The notes: generated by a model not told the origin, from the sequence alone. Positions 8,890-18,299 are shown, counted from the stretch's first letter. The stretch is DNA of 64,000 bases from Modicisalibacter luteus DSM 23508 (GCF_000378505.1 NZ_KB899995.1:1-64000); one strand, 5' to 3'. Numbers and translations are program-made.

Positions 8890-9357
8890 ATGAAGAAATG
8901 GTTCCCCGAATTACTCGAGAACTGGTCACAGCTCTCCGGCTATCAGCGCTTCGAGCGCCTGGTGTCGCTGGTGCTGACCGTTGCCATCAGCGGTGTGGTG
9001 ATGGTGGCGATCTATTATCTGGTCCTCCATGTTTTCGATCTGCTGTTCGTGCAGACCCGTGACCCCTTCAACTACCGGGTCTTCCAGGCGGTTTTCGACA
9101 TGATCCTTACCGTGCTGATTGCCATGGAGTTCAACAATTCCATCGTGCGTACCATGAGCGAGCGCGGCGGCTTCATCCATGTCGAGATTGTGGTGTTGAT
9201 CGCGATCATGGCCGTGGTGCGCAAGTTCATGGTCATGGATCTCGATGCCATCGAGCCGGTGAAGATATTTGCCCTGGCTGCAGGCGTGCTTGGCCTGGGG
9301 GTCTGCTATTGGCTGGTACGCCATGGCAATCGTCGGCAGGACAGCGACAAAAAATAG
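8890..9357 (+). CDS. PsiE-like phosphate-starvation-inducible family membrane protein
   Basis: A 155-residue inner-membrane protein of the PsiE family with four hydrophobic helices (about residues 24-46, 60-85, 95-112, 120-140) and a charged cytosolic tail. Family features include FERLVSLVLT near the start and the acidic-positive segment ERGGFIHVEIVVLIAIMAVVRKFMV. PsiE was named for induction under phosphate limitation in E. coli; its activity is unknown. The ATG at 8890 is preferred over the GTG at 8881 because GAGGTG sits at the right distance. It is very likely co-transcribed with uvrD. No Pho box was found near it. Confidence 0.75.
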   Translation: MKKWFPELLENWSQLSGYQRFERLVSLVLTVAISGVVMVAIYYLVLHVFDLLFVQTRDPFNYRVFQAVFDMILTVLIAMEFNNSIVRTMSERGGFIHVEIVVLIAIMAVVRKFMVMDLDAIEPVKIFALAAGVLGLGVCYWLVRHGNRRQDSDKK

Positions 9358-9522
9358 TCTTGAGCCATAAGACGCGCCTTGTCGGCCAATTCAGCCTTCG
9401 AGCATACTGTCCGGCTTGATTGTAAGCCCGGCGATGCCGTTACCCGGCCGTTGCCAGGTGTTTTGTTGGACACATGCTTTCCGTTTCGGAACACAATAAC
9501 GCTTGTCAGGAGTCACGTTCGC

Positions 9523-10608
9523 ATGCAACGCCGCAAGTTCCTTTCCGTTCTCGGTGCCGGTGCGGCCGGTGCTGTCGCCGCGCCCTTCGTTTCCACGGCC
9601 CGTGCCCAGGACACCATTCGCTGGAAAATGGTCACCTCTTGGCCAAAGAATTTCCCCGCTCTGGGCACCGGCGCCAACGACTTCGCCAAGCGCATCGGCG
9701 AGTTGTCCGGTGGCCGCATGCAGGTCGATGTGTACGGGGCCGGTGAACTGGTCCCGGCGCTCGAGGTTTTCGATGCCGTCTCCAGTGGCACCGCGCAGAT
9801 GGGGCACTCCGCCTCCTACTACTGGCGTGGCAAGGTTCCGGCGGCCCAGTTTTTCACCGCGGTGCCATTCGGCATGAACACCACCGAGACCAATTCCTGG
9901 CTCTACCAGGGCGAAGGCATGGCGCTGTGGGACGAGCTTTATGCCCAGCACAACCTCAAGCCGTTCGCCGTCGGTAATACCGGCACCCAGATGGCGGGCT
10001 GGTTCAAGAAGGAAATCAGCTCCTTGGAAGATATGCAGGGGCTCAAGATCCGTCTGCCCGGCCTGGCGGGTGAGGTCATGAACCGTATCGGCGCCACGGC
10101 GGTCAACATGCCGGGCTCGGAGATCTTCACCTCGATGCAGACCGGGGTACTCGATGCTGCCGACTGGGTTGGGCCTTACAACGATCTGGCTTTCGGCCTG
10201 CACCAAGTCGCCGATTACTACTACACCACGGCATGGAACGAGCCCAGCGCGATTCTAGAAGGGACCGTCAATCTGGATGCCTGGAACTCGCTGCCCGACG
10301 ACCTCAAGGCGGTAGTGGCCGAAGCGGCCCGTTCGGCGAATCTGGCAATGATCGACGAATTCACCTACCGCAATGCCGAAGCTCTCAAGGCGTTGGTCGA
10401 CGAACATGGTGTTCAGCTCAAGCAACTGCCGGATGACGTCGTCAAGGCGCTGGCAGAGGCCTCGCAGGCGGTACTCGACGAACAGGCCAGCAACGATCCC
10501 GCTTCGAAGAAGATCTACGATTCGTATCGCCAGTTCCAGCAGTTCGTCAAACCCTACACTGACGTGGGCGAGTTCGCGTACCTCAAGAATCGTGAAATGG
10601 TGAGGTAA
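9523..10608 (+). CDS. TRAP transporter periplasmic substrate-binding protein (DctP family)
   Basis: A 361-residue extracytoplasmic binding protein of tripartite ATP-independent transporters, resembling the alpha-keto acid binder TakP. The N-terminus MQRRKFLSVLGAGAAGAV has a twin-arginine motif and ends in an Ala-rich cleavage site (TARAQ), so Tat export is likely. The mature part starts IRWKMVTSWPKNFPAL and has the family segments YGAGELVPALEVFDAV and the ligand-site Arg in KIRLPGLAGEV. The ATG at 9523 has AGGAG about 10 nt upstream. No dctQ or dctM membrane subunit lies in the window, so its partner must be elsewhere. Confidence 0.88.
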   Translation: MQRRKFLSVLGAGAAGAVAAPFVSTARAQDTIRWKMVTSWPKNFPALGTGANDFAKRIGELSGGRMQVDVYGAGELVPALEVFDAVSSGTAQMGHSASYYWRGKVPAAQFFTAVPFGMNTTETNSWLYQGEGMALWDELYAQHNLKPFAVGNTGTQMAGWFKKEISSLEDMQGLKIRLPGLAGEVMNRIGATAVNMPGSEIFTSMQTGVLDAADWVGPYNDLAFGLHQVADYYYTTAWNEPSAILEGTVNLDAWNSLPDDLKAVVAEAARSANLAMIDEFTYRNAEALKALVDEHGVQLKQLPDDVVKALAEASQAVLDEQASNDPASKKIYDSYRQFQQFVKPYTDVGEFAYLKNREMVR

Positions 10609-10611
10609 AAC

Positions 10612-10651
10612 AACCGGTACACGTCGCGGAAAGCGAAGGCGTTTACCGGTT
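10612..10651. terminator. Possible shared terminator hairpin
   Basis: Perfect 8-bp arms (10612-10619 and 10644-10651) enclose a 24-nt loop that has a smaller TCGC/GCGA stem. It lies between two convergent genes and reaches into the stop codon of the minus-strand thioesterase. There is no T-run, so confidence is low. Confidence 0.35.
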
Positions 10652-11047
10652 CGGGACGGCGCGGATGCGTCCGTTGTCGTCCAGTGCCACCATCACGAAA
10701 CGCGCCTCGGTGACCTTGTAAAGTTCATCGGGGCTGCGTTCGTGAGGCGGGCGGATCCATACCTCGACATCGATCTTGATCGAGCTGCGACCGACGTCGC
10801 GAACGGCCGTGAAGACGTTGACCACGGATCCCACGCGCACCGGGCACAGAAAATCCATGGCTTCGATGGCCACCGTGGCGGTGCGCCCATGTGCCAGGCG
10901 TCCCGCGCAAAGTTCGGCTGCCTGGTCCATCTGGTTGACCAGCCATCCCCCGGCGATATCGCCATAGATATTGGTGTCCTGGCCGGTTGCAAGCAGCTTG
11001 AGGGTCAGGTCGCCCTGAGGGGCAGGTACGTCGTCGAGGTCGGTCAT
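10643..11047 (-). CDS. yciA: Acyl-CoA thioesterase, YciA type
   Basis: A 134-residue hotdog-fold thioesterase that hydrolyses acyl-CoA to free CoA and acid in the cytosol. It has the YciA-like pattern QGDLTLKLLA ... DTNIYGDIAGGWLVNQMD, including the catalytic Asp in GDIAGGW, then VAIEAMDFLCPVRVGSVV and EVWIRP. The tail KVTEARFVMVALDDNGR is typical of the family. It is divergent from pstS, with about 115 bp between start codons. Confidence 0.85.
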   Translation of the reverse strand: MTDLDDVPAPQGDLTLKLLATGQDTNIYGDIAGGWLVNQMDQAAELCAGRLAHGRTATVAIEAMDFLCPVRVGSVVNVFTAVRDVGRSSIKIDVEVWIRPPHERSPDELYKVTEARFVMVALDDNGRIRAVPNR

Positions 11048-11161
11048 GGTCGGCTCGCTTTCAAACGGTTGTTATTGTCACCCTGAAGTGCGGCCATCTT
11101 AACTCTCGTCATGGTCCTCGGCCATAGGCCGACATGGCGAACCATATCCATGGAGGCATTC

Positions 11162-12124
11162 ATGGCCGAACGGCGCCGAGCCCCTAGTCTGTGGTTGCTG
11201 CTGATCTGGCTGGCAGTGTCGCTGCCTGCCCTGGGGCAGGCAGGACGCTCCGATATCATTGCCGGTAACCTGGACATTACCGGCTCGGACACCCTGGCCG
11301 AGTTGATGATGTCTTGGGGGGAACGCTTCGAGCAGCGCAACCCCGGCGTACGTGTGCAATTGCAGGCCACCGGGTCGGCAACGGCACCTCCGGCCTTGGT
11401 GCAGGGCACCAGCCGGATCGGTGCGATGTCGCGTCCAATGACCGCCTCCGAGCGTAAGGCCTTCATCGAACGCTACGGTTACGCTCCCCTGGCGGTGCCT
11501 GTCGCCATCGATGCTCTAGCCGTTTTCGTCCATCGCACGAATCCGTTACAGGCTATCAGCCTGGCCCAGCTGGATGCCTTGTTTTCGGATACTCACCGCT
11601 GCGGCGGGTACCCGAATCTTGCGCACTGGGGCGGGCTGGGACTGTCGGGACGCTGGAAGGATCTTCCTATCGAGCTGCATGGCAGAACTTCGGCGTCTGG
11701 TACCTATGCGATCTTCAAGCGCGACGTGCTGTGCCATGGCGACTTTCGGCCGCGAGTCAACAAGTACACCGGCTCATCGGCGGTCGTGGCGGCCGTGGGG
11801 GAAAGCCCGGCCGGCATCGGCTATGCGGGCATGGGCTATCTAACTCGGGCCGTGAAGCCACTGGCACTGATCAACGCCGAAGGGGAGCGTATCGAGCCTG
11901 ATACGGCAGCCGCTATCAGTGATCGCTACCCGCTGGCACGGCCACTCTATCTCTATGTCAACCTGCCGCCCGGAACGCAACTGCCGTCTCTGGAACGCGC
12001 CTTCTTCGACCTGGTGCTATCCCCCAACGGGCAAGCTCTGGTACGCGAGTCGGGCTTCGTGCCATTGCCCGAGGCGACATTGGCTAACGCCCGGCGTACG
12101 CTGGGCTTGGAAACACCAATGTAG
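11162..12124 (+). CDS. pstS: Phosphate ABC transporter substrate-binding protein
   Basis: A 320-residue periplasmic phosphate-binding protein of the PstS family. The N-terminus has a positive start and hydrophobic core (SLWLLLIWLAVSLPALGQ) that forms a signal peptide. The mature part begins with the phosphate loop LDITGSDTLAELM and contains ATGSATAPPALVQGTSRIGAMSR and the second phosphate loop GRTSASGTY. The ATG at 11162 is used because GGAGG lies just ahead; upstream in-frame ATGs at 11111 and 11150 are poorer. It lies before pstC but is separated from it by 71 bp that hold a Pho box. No recognisable Pho box precedes pstS itself. Confidence 0.88.
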   Translation: MAERRRAPSLWLLLIWLAVSLPALGQAGRSDIIAGNLDITGSDTLAELMMSWGERFEQRNPGVRVQLQATGSATAPPALVQGTSRIGAMSRPMTASERKAFIERYGYAPLAVPVAIDALAVFVHRTNPLQAISLAQLDALFSDTHRCGGYPNLAHWGGLGLSGRWKDLPIELHGRTSASGTYAIFKRDVLCHGDFRPRVNKYTGSSAVVAAVGESPAGIGYAGMGYLTRAVKPLALINAEGERIEPDTAAAISDRYPLARPLYLYVNLPPGTQLPSLERAFFDLVLSPNGQALVRESGFVPLPEATLANARRTLGLETPM

Positions 12125-12127
12125 CGC

Positions 12128-12156
12128 ATGTCATCCGACTGACATGAAACTGTCGT
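12128..12156 (+). promoter_or_regulatory. Pho box: three PhoB half-sites before pstC
   Basis: Three 7-mers spaced by 4 nt lie on an 11-bp register: ATGTCAT (12128-12134), CTGACAT (12139-12145) and CTGTCGT (12150-12156). Each differs from the PhoB half-site CTGTCAT at one position. The site starts 4 nt after the pstS stop and ends 39 nt before the pstC ATG, so it should drive pstC-pstA-pstB-phoU. Confidence 0.8.
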
Positions 12157-12195
12157 AAATTGCTGATCCATGCTTGTGCGCCGGACTCCTGAGTC

Positions 12196-14364
12196 ATGAT
12201 CGATTTTTCCACGCCTACCTTGCGTCTGCGACGCCGCTTGCGGCACTCGCGCGACCGTCTGGCGACGCTGTTGATCAGCGCCGGCGGAATCGGCGTGATT
12301 GCGGCGGTCTTGGCGATCGGGGTGTTCTTGGCACTGGAAGCCGCACCATTGTTCTCTCCGGCCCGAGTCGATTCCGAAACTTCACCGCTCCCCCCGGGCA
12401 AGAAGCAGGCTGATCGGGTGGCTTGGATGCATATCGGCAGCCCTGGGCAGGCCACGTTGCTGGATGAACGTGGCGTGGTATGGCGAGGCACGTCTGGGCA
12501 AGCGTTCATAGCAGATGCATCGCTAGCGGATGCACTATTTCAAGGGCAGACCATCACAAGCACAGCCCAGACGGCGAGCCGCTTGGCGCTAGGTCTGGAT
12601 CAGGGAGATGTCATTCTGGTGCCACGCGACGACGAGGCCCGTCCGGTGTGGTCCCAGGCGAATCGTCATACCCTGTTTTCCGGCCAGCCAGTTGCCGAAC
12701 TGGCCCTGCAAGGGGATGACAATGGTCACTGGCGGCTGGCCGGACGCAGCGAAGCGGGTAACGTGGCCGCGCTCATCGGAACCCGGGATGATGCAAGGAC
12801 GCGGCGCCACGAACTTCCACAAGACGCTTCCCATTTGGCGTTGGGCGGCGAGGGGCGGCTGGTGCTCGCCGAAGGCGCACAGCTTTCGGTCTGGTCGCTG
12901 GCGCCGTCCGTGCCGGAGATATTGGGCCAGGTACGTGGCGTTTCAGAGGGTCGCCGGATCACTGCCCTGACCTATCTGGTTGGCGGCGAGACCCTGCTGG
13001 TTGGTGACAGCGGCGGTGGCATACGGCGTTGGCTGAATGCGCGTGGCGAGACGATGCCACTACTCGCCACCGAGCCTTATCGAGGCATGGGCGATGCGCC
13101 AATAGTCTCTCTGCTGGCATTCCCTGAGCGACGCCTGGCGCTGGCCATGGATACCGAGGGGCGACTGGGTCTCTACCAGGCCGTGGCGGGACGGCGCTGG
13201 CATGGCCAGGTCCCGGATGGGCCGTCTCAAGCCGTGGACTTCAGCGCTGATGGCCGTGTTATCTGGTGGTTGGGCGACACGAACCTGACCCGATTCATTA
13301 TCGGTGACGAACATGCTGAAGTGAGTTGGAAGAGCTTATGGACGCCGGTGCACTACGAAGGGCACGACGAAGCGCTGCATCGCTGGCAGGTCGCTGCCAG
13401 TGGTGTCGAGAGCGAGCCTCGTTTCGGGCTGGCACCGCTGGCTTGGGGCACGCTCAAGGCAGCGGTCTGGGCATTAGTGTTTGCGATCCCTCTGGCGCTG
13501 GGCGCCGCCGCGCACAGCGCCGTCTACATGTCGGTGCGTCTGCGCACGCGTATCAAGCCGGCACTCGAACTGATGGAAGCATTGCCTGGTGTTGTCATTG
13601 GCTTTATTGCCGGGCTGGTGCTGGCACCCTACGTCGAAAGGCACTTGGCCGGGTCGTTGGCCTTGGTCGTCATCCTGCCGCTAGGCATGCTACTGGGCGG
13701 CGCTCTCTGGGCACGCCTGCCCCATGGCCTGCGCGCACGATTGCCACTGAGTTGGGCCGGTATCTGGCTGATACCCTGGCTGGCACTGTTGATCTGGTTA
13801 GCCATGCAGAGCGCACCAGGACTGGAAACACTGCTATTTGGCGGTGACCTGCGAACCTGGCTGGAAACTCGGCTGGGTCTCGATTACGCCAGTCGCAACG
13901 CCATGATCGTGGGGCTGGCGATGGGCTTCGCGGTGATTCCCACCATCTACGCCTTGGCCGAAGATGCCTTGTCCGGGGTTCCGCGCAGCTTGAGCGAAGG
14001 GGCCCAGGCACTGGGTGCGACCCGCTGGCAGGCGCTGTGGCGAGTGCTGCTACCGGCAGCGAGCCCGGGCATATTCTCGGCGGTCATGATCGGCGCCGGC
14101 CGCGCCGTCGGCGAGACCATGATCGTATTGATGGCGACAGGCAATACTGCCTTGATGTCGTGGAGTCCCTTCGAGGGGTTGCGCTCGGCGGCAGCCAACC
14201 TGGCTATCGAACTACCCGAGGCGGCCGTGGGCAGTACCCACTACCGGCTGCTGTTCCTGAGTGCCCTGCTGCTGTTCGTATTCACTTTCTGCGTCAATAC
14301 CTTCGCTGAAGTGGTGCGCATGCGTCTCAAGCGCCGTTATCGTCACCTGGGGGCCGGCAAATGA
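12196..14364 (+). CDS. pstC: Phosphate ABC transporter permease PstC with large periplasmic insert
   Basis: A 722-residue inner-membrane permease subunit. One helix near residues 30-52 is followed by a soluble region of about 350 residues before the permease core. That region has repeated beta-rich segments resembling propeller blades. The core starts near residue 415 (WGTLKAAVWALVFAIPLALG) and has the EAA-loop SEGAQALGATRWQALWRVLLPAASPG that docks on PstB. Such long PstC proteins are known in Pseudomonas-type bacteria; E. coli PstC is about 319 residues. The 3' end overlaps pstA by 4 bp (ATGA), which shows translational coupling. Confidence 0.9.
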   Translation: MIDFSTPTLRLRRRLRHSRDRLATLLISAGGIGVIAAVLAIGVFLALEAAPLFSPARVDSETSPLPPGKKQADRVAWMHIGSPGQATLLDERGVVWRGTSGQAFIADASLADALFQGQTITSTAQTASRLALGLDQGDVILVPRDDEARPVWSQANRHTLFSGQPVAELALQGDDNGHWRLAGRSEAGNVAALIGTRDDARTRRHELPQDASHLALGGEGRLVLAEGAQLSVWSLAPSVPEILGQVRGVSEGRRITALTYLVGGETLLVGDSGGGIRRWLNARGETMPLLATEPYRGMGDAPIVSLLAFPERRLALAMDTEGRLGLYQAVAGRRWHGQVPDGPSQAVDFSADGRVIWWLGDTNLTRFIIGDEHAEVSWKSLWTPVHYEGHDEALHRWQVAASGVESEPRFGLAPLAWGTLKAAVWALVFAIPLALGAAAHSAVYMSVRLRTRIKPALELMEALPGVVIGFIAGLVLAPYVERHLAGSLALVVILPLGMLLGGALWARLPHGLRARLPLSWAGIWLIPWLALLIWLAMQSAPGLETLLFGGDLRTWLETRLGLDYASRNAMIVGLAMGFAVIPTIYALAEDALSGVPRSLSEGAQALGATRWQALWRVLLPAASPGIFSAVMIGAGRAVGETMIVLMATGNTALMSWSPFEGLRSAAANLAIELPEAAVGSTHYRLLFLSALLLFVFTFCVNTFAEVVRMRLKRRYRHLGAGK

Positions 14365-15929
14365 GGCTATGGAGTCGGGGGAGTGAAGGTGGCTGGCCAT
14401 GGCTGGCGGCGGGCAGCGTAGCGCTGTCCCTGCTGGCTCTCCTGGCGTTGCTGGTTCTTCTCGGTAGCCGCGGGCTGGTGCATTTCTGGCCAGCGCCGGT
14501 CGAGGTCGTCACGCTGGATTCAGGGGAGCGCTTTGCCGGGCAGCGGATGCGTCAGGAGCGTGTTGCCGGCGATCCCCAGACTGACGTGCTCTACCGAACC
14601 GGCAATCGTGACCTTGATGGCAATTATTGGCGTTGGGTCGATGCTGATGTGATCGATACACGCCAGCGTCCCGACAATATGCTGGTATTGGAACGCGAGC
14701 ATTGGGGGGAATTCCTGGGGCGCCTGGTGGCGATTCGCCAGTCGGATGCTGCAACGCCGCTGCCCTTGTCGGGCGATGAGGCATGGCAGGTCCTGAGTGC
14801 TAGGCTAGAGCGCGTGGAAGCGCTACGCGATCAACATCGGCAACTGAGCGACGAGGTCATCGAGCCCGTGGCGAGACGGCTGGTGGCATTGCGCAGCGCG
14901 GGGAAAGCGGACCCGGCACAACAGGCCGCGTTGATAGAACGATGGGAGACGGCCCATCAGCGGTTGGCCGAACTCGACGCCGCCCTGTCGCGAGATACGT
15001 TGATCCTGGAGAGCGTAGAGGGGCGGCGGCTAGAACAGCCCTTGGCCGGCGTGCTGGCCGCCTGGCAACCCAATGCCATGACATGGATGGATAAACTGTT
15101 TCATTGGGCGCGTGGTGTGGGAGCCTTTCTCAGTGAGGGGCCACGGGCCGGCAATCTAGAAGGTGGAGTATGGCCGGCGATCTTCGGCACTGTGATGATG
15201 GTGCTGCTGATGTCCCTGATCGTCACGCCTTTCGGTGTCCTGGCCGCCATTTATCTCAATGAGGTCGCCCATCAGGGACCACTGATTCGCCTGGTGCGCA
15301 TTGCCGTGCGTAACCTGGCCGGAGTGCCCTCTATCGTCTATGGCGTGTTCGGCCTCGGAGTATTCGTCTACGGTATCGGTGGTCAGCTCGATAGCTGGTT
15401 CTTCAGTGATAGTCTGCCGTCGCCGACCTTCGGCACCGGAGGCCTGCTATGGGCATCACTGACCCTGGCCCTGCTAACCTTGCCGGTGGTTATCGTCGCC
15501 ACCGAGGAAGGCTTGGCACGGATTCCCGTCCAGCAGCGGGAAGGCGCTCTGGCACTGGGCGCCACCCGCTACGAGATGCTTCGCCGAGTCGTTCTGCCCA
15601 TGGCCGTTCCGGCCATGCTTACCGGGGTAATCCTGGCCGTGGCACGGGCCGCCGGCGAGGTGGCACCGCTAATGCTGGTGGGGGTGGCGCGTCTGGCGCC
15701 ACAGCTACCCCTGGACGGCGAGTTTCCCTTCCTGCATCTTGATAACAAGTTCATGCACTTGGGCTACCATGTCTACAACATCGGCTTTCAAGGGGGCGAC
15801 GTCGAGCGGGCCCTGCCGTTGGTCTATGCCACTGCGTTGTTGTTGGTCGTGGTTATCGTAGTGCTTAACCTAACTGCAATATCCTTGCGTCATCATCTGC
15901 GGGCACGGCACCGTGCCTTGGATCGTTAA
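14361..15929 (+). CDS. pstA: Phosphate ABC transporter permease PstA with N-terminal insert
   Basis: A 522-residue partner permease of PstC. The first helix (about 14-38) is followed by a periplasmic part of about 220 residues (DUF3333-like) with a charged, probably coiled stretch around [20 protein letters not shown]. The permease core starts near residue 270 ([20 protein letters not shown]). The EAA-loop is [24 protein letters not shown]. The extra domains of PstC and PstA probably face each other in the periplasm, an inference from their matching positions. It overlaps the pstC stop by 4 bp and is followed after 8 bp by pstB. Confidence 0.9.
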   Translation: MRLWSRGSEGGWPWLAAGSVALSLLALLALLVLLGSRGLVHFWPAPVEVVTLDSGERFAGQRMRQERVAGDPQTDVLYRTGNRDLDGNYWRWVDADVIDTRQRPDNMLVLEREHWGEFLGRLVAIRQSDAATPLPLSGDEAWQVLSARLERVEALRDQHRQLSDEVIEPVARRLVALRSAGKADPAQQAALIERWETAHQRLAELDAALSRDTLILESVEGRRLEQPLAGVLAAWQPNAMTWMDKLFHWARGVGAFLSEGPRAGNLEGGVWPAIFGTVMMVLLMSLIVTPFGVLAAIYLNEVAHQGPLIRLVRIAVRNLAGVPSIVYGVFGLGVFVYGIGGQLDSWFFSDSLPSPTFGTGGLLWASLTLALLTLPVVIVATEEGLARIPVQQREGALALGATRYEMLRRVVLPMAVPAMLTGVILAVARAAGEVAPLMLVGVARLAPQLPLDGEFPFLHLDNKFMHLGYHVYNIGFQGGDVERALPLVYATALLLVVVIVVLNLTAISLRHHLRARHRALDR

Positions 15930-15937
15930 GAGGCCAT

Positions 15938-16759
15938 TTGACGTTGTCAGCCACCTTGTCCTCCCGAGTGCCACCGACATCGGCAATGACCGACTTTACC
16001 AGTGAGGCCAGTTGCTTCGAGGTCGAGGGGCTTTCCCTGGCGTATGACGGCAAGCCGGCACTACGCGACCTGACACTACGCATCCCGCGACAGCGGGTGA
16101 CTGCGTTCATCGGGCCATCAGGCTGTGGCAAGTCGACCCTACTGCGGGTACTGAATCGCCTGCACGATCTTAACGAGGATGTCAGCCGCCAGGGGCGGGT
16201 CGTTCTGGCGGGGCAGGACATCCATGCGCCGGACGTCGACGTGGCGGAGTTGCGGCGTCGGGTGGGAATGGTCTTCCAGACCCCCAACCCTTTCCCGATG
16301 TCGATCTACGACAACGTGGCTTTCGGCGTCCGCTTGCAAGGCATCAAGCGCAAGCGCGTTCTTGATGAGATCGTCGAGTGGTCGCTCGAGTCAGCAGCCT
16401 TGTGGGACGAGGTCAAGGACCGTCTGCACAGTTCGGCCTGGACCTTGTCCGGTGGCCAGCAGCAGCGTCTGGTGATCGCCCGGACCCTGGCAGTGCAGCC
16501 CGAGGTTCTACTGCTTGATGAGCCGGCATCGGCGCTCGATCCTATCTCGACACTCAAGATCGAGGAGCTGATCCGTTCGCTCAAGTCACGGCTGACCCTG
16601 GTCCTGGTGACCCACAATATGCAGCAGGCCGCGCGGGTCTCGGACTACACGGCGTTTCTGCAGGATGGCGAGCTCATTGAGTATGCCGCCACCGACAACC
16701 TGTTCACCAACCCCCGGCTACGTCGTACCGAAAATTACATTACGGGCCGCATGAGCTGA
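15938..16759 (+). CDS. pstB: Phosphate ABC transporter ATP-binding protein
   Basis: The ATPase of the Pst system, energising phosphate uptake at the inner membrane. Motifs are Walker [10 protein letters not shown] (59-67), the Q-loop [10 protein letters not shown], signature LSGGQQQR, Walker [13 protein letters not shown] and the switch His in VTHNMQQA, all as in PstB. The TTG at 15938 is proposed because AAGAGG lies 4 nt upstream and 8 nt separate it from pstA. The ATG at 15986, which would give 257 residues, has no visible ribosome-binding site but remains possible. Confidence 0.9.
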   Translation: MTLSATLSSRVPPTSAMTDFTSEASCFEVEGLSLAYDGKPALRDLTLRIPRQRVTAFIGPSGCGKSTLLRVLNRLHDLNEDVSRQGRVVLAGQDIHAPDVDVAELRRRVGMVFQTPNPFPMSIYDNVAFGVRLQGIKRKRVLDEIVEWSLESAALWDEVKDRLHSSAWTLSGGQQQRLVIARTLAVQPEVLLLDEPASALDPISTLKIEELIRSLKSRLTLVLVTHNMQQAARVSDYTAFLQDGELIEYAATDNLFTNPRLRRTENYITGRMS

Positions 16760-16781
16760 TATTGCGGCCGAGGAGGCAGTC

Positions 16782-17510
16782 ATGGACATCACCAACGATA
16801 TTCACAGCCAGCATATTTCCAAGCAGTTCAACCATGAACTCGAGGAACTCAAGACCCATCTGATGGCCATGGGCGGCCTGGTCGAGAAGCAGGTACAGGA
16901 TGCCATCGAAGCACTTCTCGAAGGCGACAGTCGCCTGGCCGAGCGTGTGCGTGACAATGACAAGGCCGTCAACGACATGCAGATCAAGATCGACGAGGAA
17001 GCGACCCGCGTGTTGGCCCGCCGCCAGCCGGCAGCGTCCGACCTGCGCTTGGTGCTGGCGGTGATTCGCGCCACCTCGGACCTCGAGCGCATCGGTGACG
17101 AAGCCAACAAGATCGCCCGCAATGCCCTGGCCCTAGTGGAGTCCGGACGCAACGCGCACGGCTTCATCGAGGTACGCCACATCAGTGAGCATGTTCGTCG
17201 CATGGTGCGCGACGCGCTGACCGCTTTTGCGCGTTTCGATACTGAACTGGCCGTCAAGGTGGTTCATGAGGACGACGCCGTCGACAGCGAGTACACCACC
17301 GCCATGCGTTCGCTGATGACCTTCATGATGGAGGATCCTCGTTCGATCAGCTCAATTCTCAGCGTGATGTGGATTTTGCGAGCGCTGGAGCGGATCGGCG
17401 ATCATGCCGACAACCTGGCCGAGTACGTCATTTACCTGGTCAAGGGGCTCGATGTGCGCCATACGGCGAGCGATAAGCTTGACGATCAGGTCAGCAAGCA
17501 TAAGAGTTAG
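16782..17510 (+). CDS. phoU: Phosphate signalling complex protein PhoU
   Basis: A 242-residue, all-helical cytosolic protein that links PstSCAB to PhoR and keeps the Pho regulon off when phosphate is plentiful. Two PhoU repeats are visible. Each has the metal-binding pattern, e.g. ATSDLERIGDEANKIA near residue 100 and RALERIGDHADNLAEYV near 205. The ATG at 16782 has a strong GAGGAGG site. It ends the pst operon, and cysZ follows after 25 bp. Confidence 0.95.
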   Translation: MDITNDIHSQHISKQFNHELEELKTHLMAMGGLVEKQVQDAIEALLEGDSRLAERVRDNDKAVNDMQIKIDEEATRVLARRQPAASDLRLVLAVIRATSDLERIGDEANKIARNALALVESGRNAHGFIEVRHISEHVRRMVRDALTAFARFDTELAVKVVHEDDAVDSEYTTAMRSLMTFMMEDPRSISSILSVMWILRALERIGDHADNLAEYVIYLVKGLDVRHTASDKLDDQVSKHKS

Positions 17511-17535
17511 GCCTTTTTGCAACGGAAAGGCTCAT

Positions 17536-18261
17536 ATGCTCAATGCGTTTGGCGCCATGGCGCAGGGAACCCGACTGGTATTGTCGAAGGGCCTGCGCCG
17601 CTACGTTTTCCTGCCGATTCTCGTTAACCTCGTTCTCTATGCGGGCACGGTCGTCTACCTGCTCAACAATTTTGGTGGCTGGATCGACTATTGGATGCTC
17701 AAGGTACCGGCTTGGCTGGACTGGCTCGAGTGGCTGATCTGGCCGATGCTGGTGCTGAGCCTGATCGTGGTGGTGTTCTTTACCTTCACGCTGGTCTCCA
17801 ACCTGATCGCTGCACCGTTCTACGGCTTTCTCGCCGAGAAAGTCGAGTTGCGCGTCACCGGGCAGCCGCCTAGCGACGACCGCAGCTTCACGCGCTCGGC
17901 CATCGATGCACTGGGGCGTGAACTGGTCAAGCTGGGGTACATCCTGCCGCGTATGGCGCTGTTGTTCGTGCTTGGCTTCGTGCCTGGTTTCAACCTGATC
18001 ATGCCGTTTCTATGGGCGGCGTTCTCGGCCTGGATGATGGCGGTCACCTATCTTGACTACCCGATGGACAACAATCGGGTCAGCTTCAAGGATATGCGGC
18101 GCCGCCTACGTGCCCGCTGGTGGCCGACGCTGACCTTTGGCGGCTGGGTCCTGGCGGCAACCTGGATACCGCTGGCCAACCTCATCCTCCTGCCCGGGGC
18201 GGTAGCCGGCTCGGTGCTGATGTGGCAGCAACATTATCGGCAGTTACCGGTGATACGTTAA
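17536..18261 (+). CDS. cysZ: Sulfate transporter CysZ
   Basis: A 241-residue inner-membrane protein of the CysZ/EI24 family, which mediates sulfate uptake for cysteine synthesis. It has long hydrophobic stretches at about residues 20-50, 65-95, 135-165 and 200-230. Family segments include KGLRRYVFLPILVNL, LVSNLIAAPFYGFLAEKVE and the late YLDYPMDNN. The start at 17536 has AAAGG ahead of it. That site lies in the right arm of a small hairpin (17511-17516 with 17526-17531), so translation could be dampened by RNA folding. It follows phoU by 25 bp and may be read from the pst promoter. Confidence 0.85.
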   Translation: MLNAFGAMAQGTRLVLSKGLRRYVFLPILVNLVLYAGTVVYLLNNFGGWIDYWMLKVPAWLDWLEWLIWPMLVLSLIVVVFFTFTLVSNLIAAPFYGFLAEKVELRVTGQPPSDDRSFTRSAIDALGRELVKLGYILPRMALLFVLGFVPGFNLIMPFLWAAFSAWMMAVTYLDYPMDNNRVSFKDMRRRLRARWWPTLTFGGWVLAATWIPLANLILLPGAVAGSVLMWQQHYRQLPVIR

Positions 18262-18280
18262 TCTGGCGAGCGTTTGTGTT

Positions 18281-18299
18281 GAGAATGCTTTTCATCTAG
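18281..18299 (+). promoter_or_regulatory. Possible Fur box before fhuF
   Basis: The 19-bp sequence GAGAATGCTTTTCATCTAG matches the Fur consensus at about 11-12 of 19 positions, with both central half-sites recognisable. It ends 7 bp before the proposed fhuF start, where a repressor would block transcription, and fits the iron role of that gene. Confidence 0.5.

Noticed and set aside
11048-11161. Pho box before pstS
   Set aside because: The best 7-mer (TCGTCAT at 11106-11112) has no partner 11 bp away on either side.
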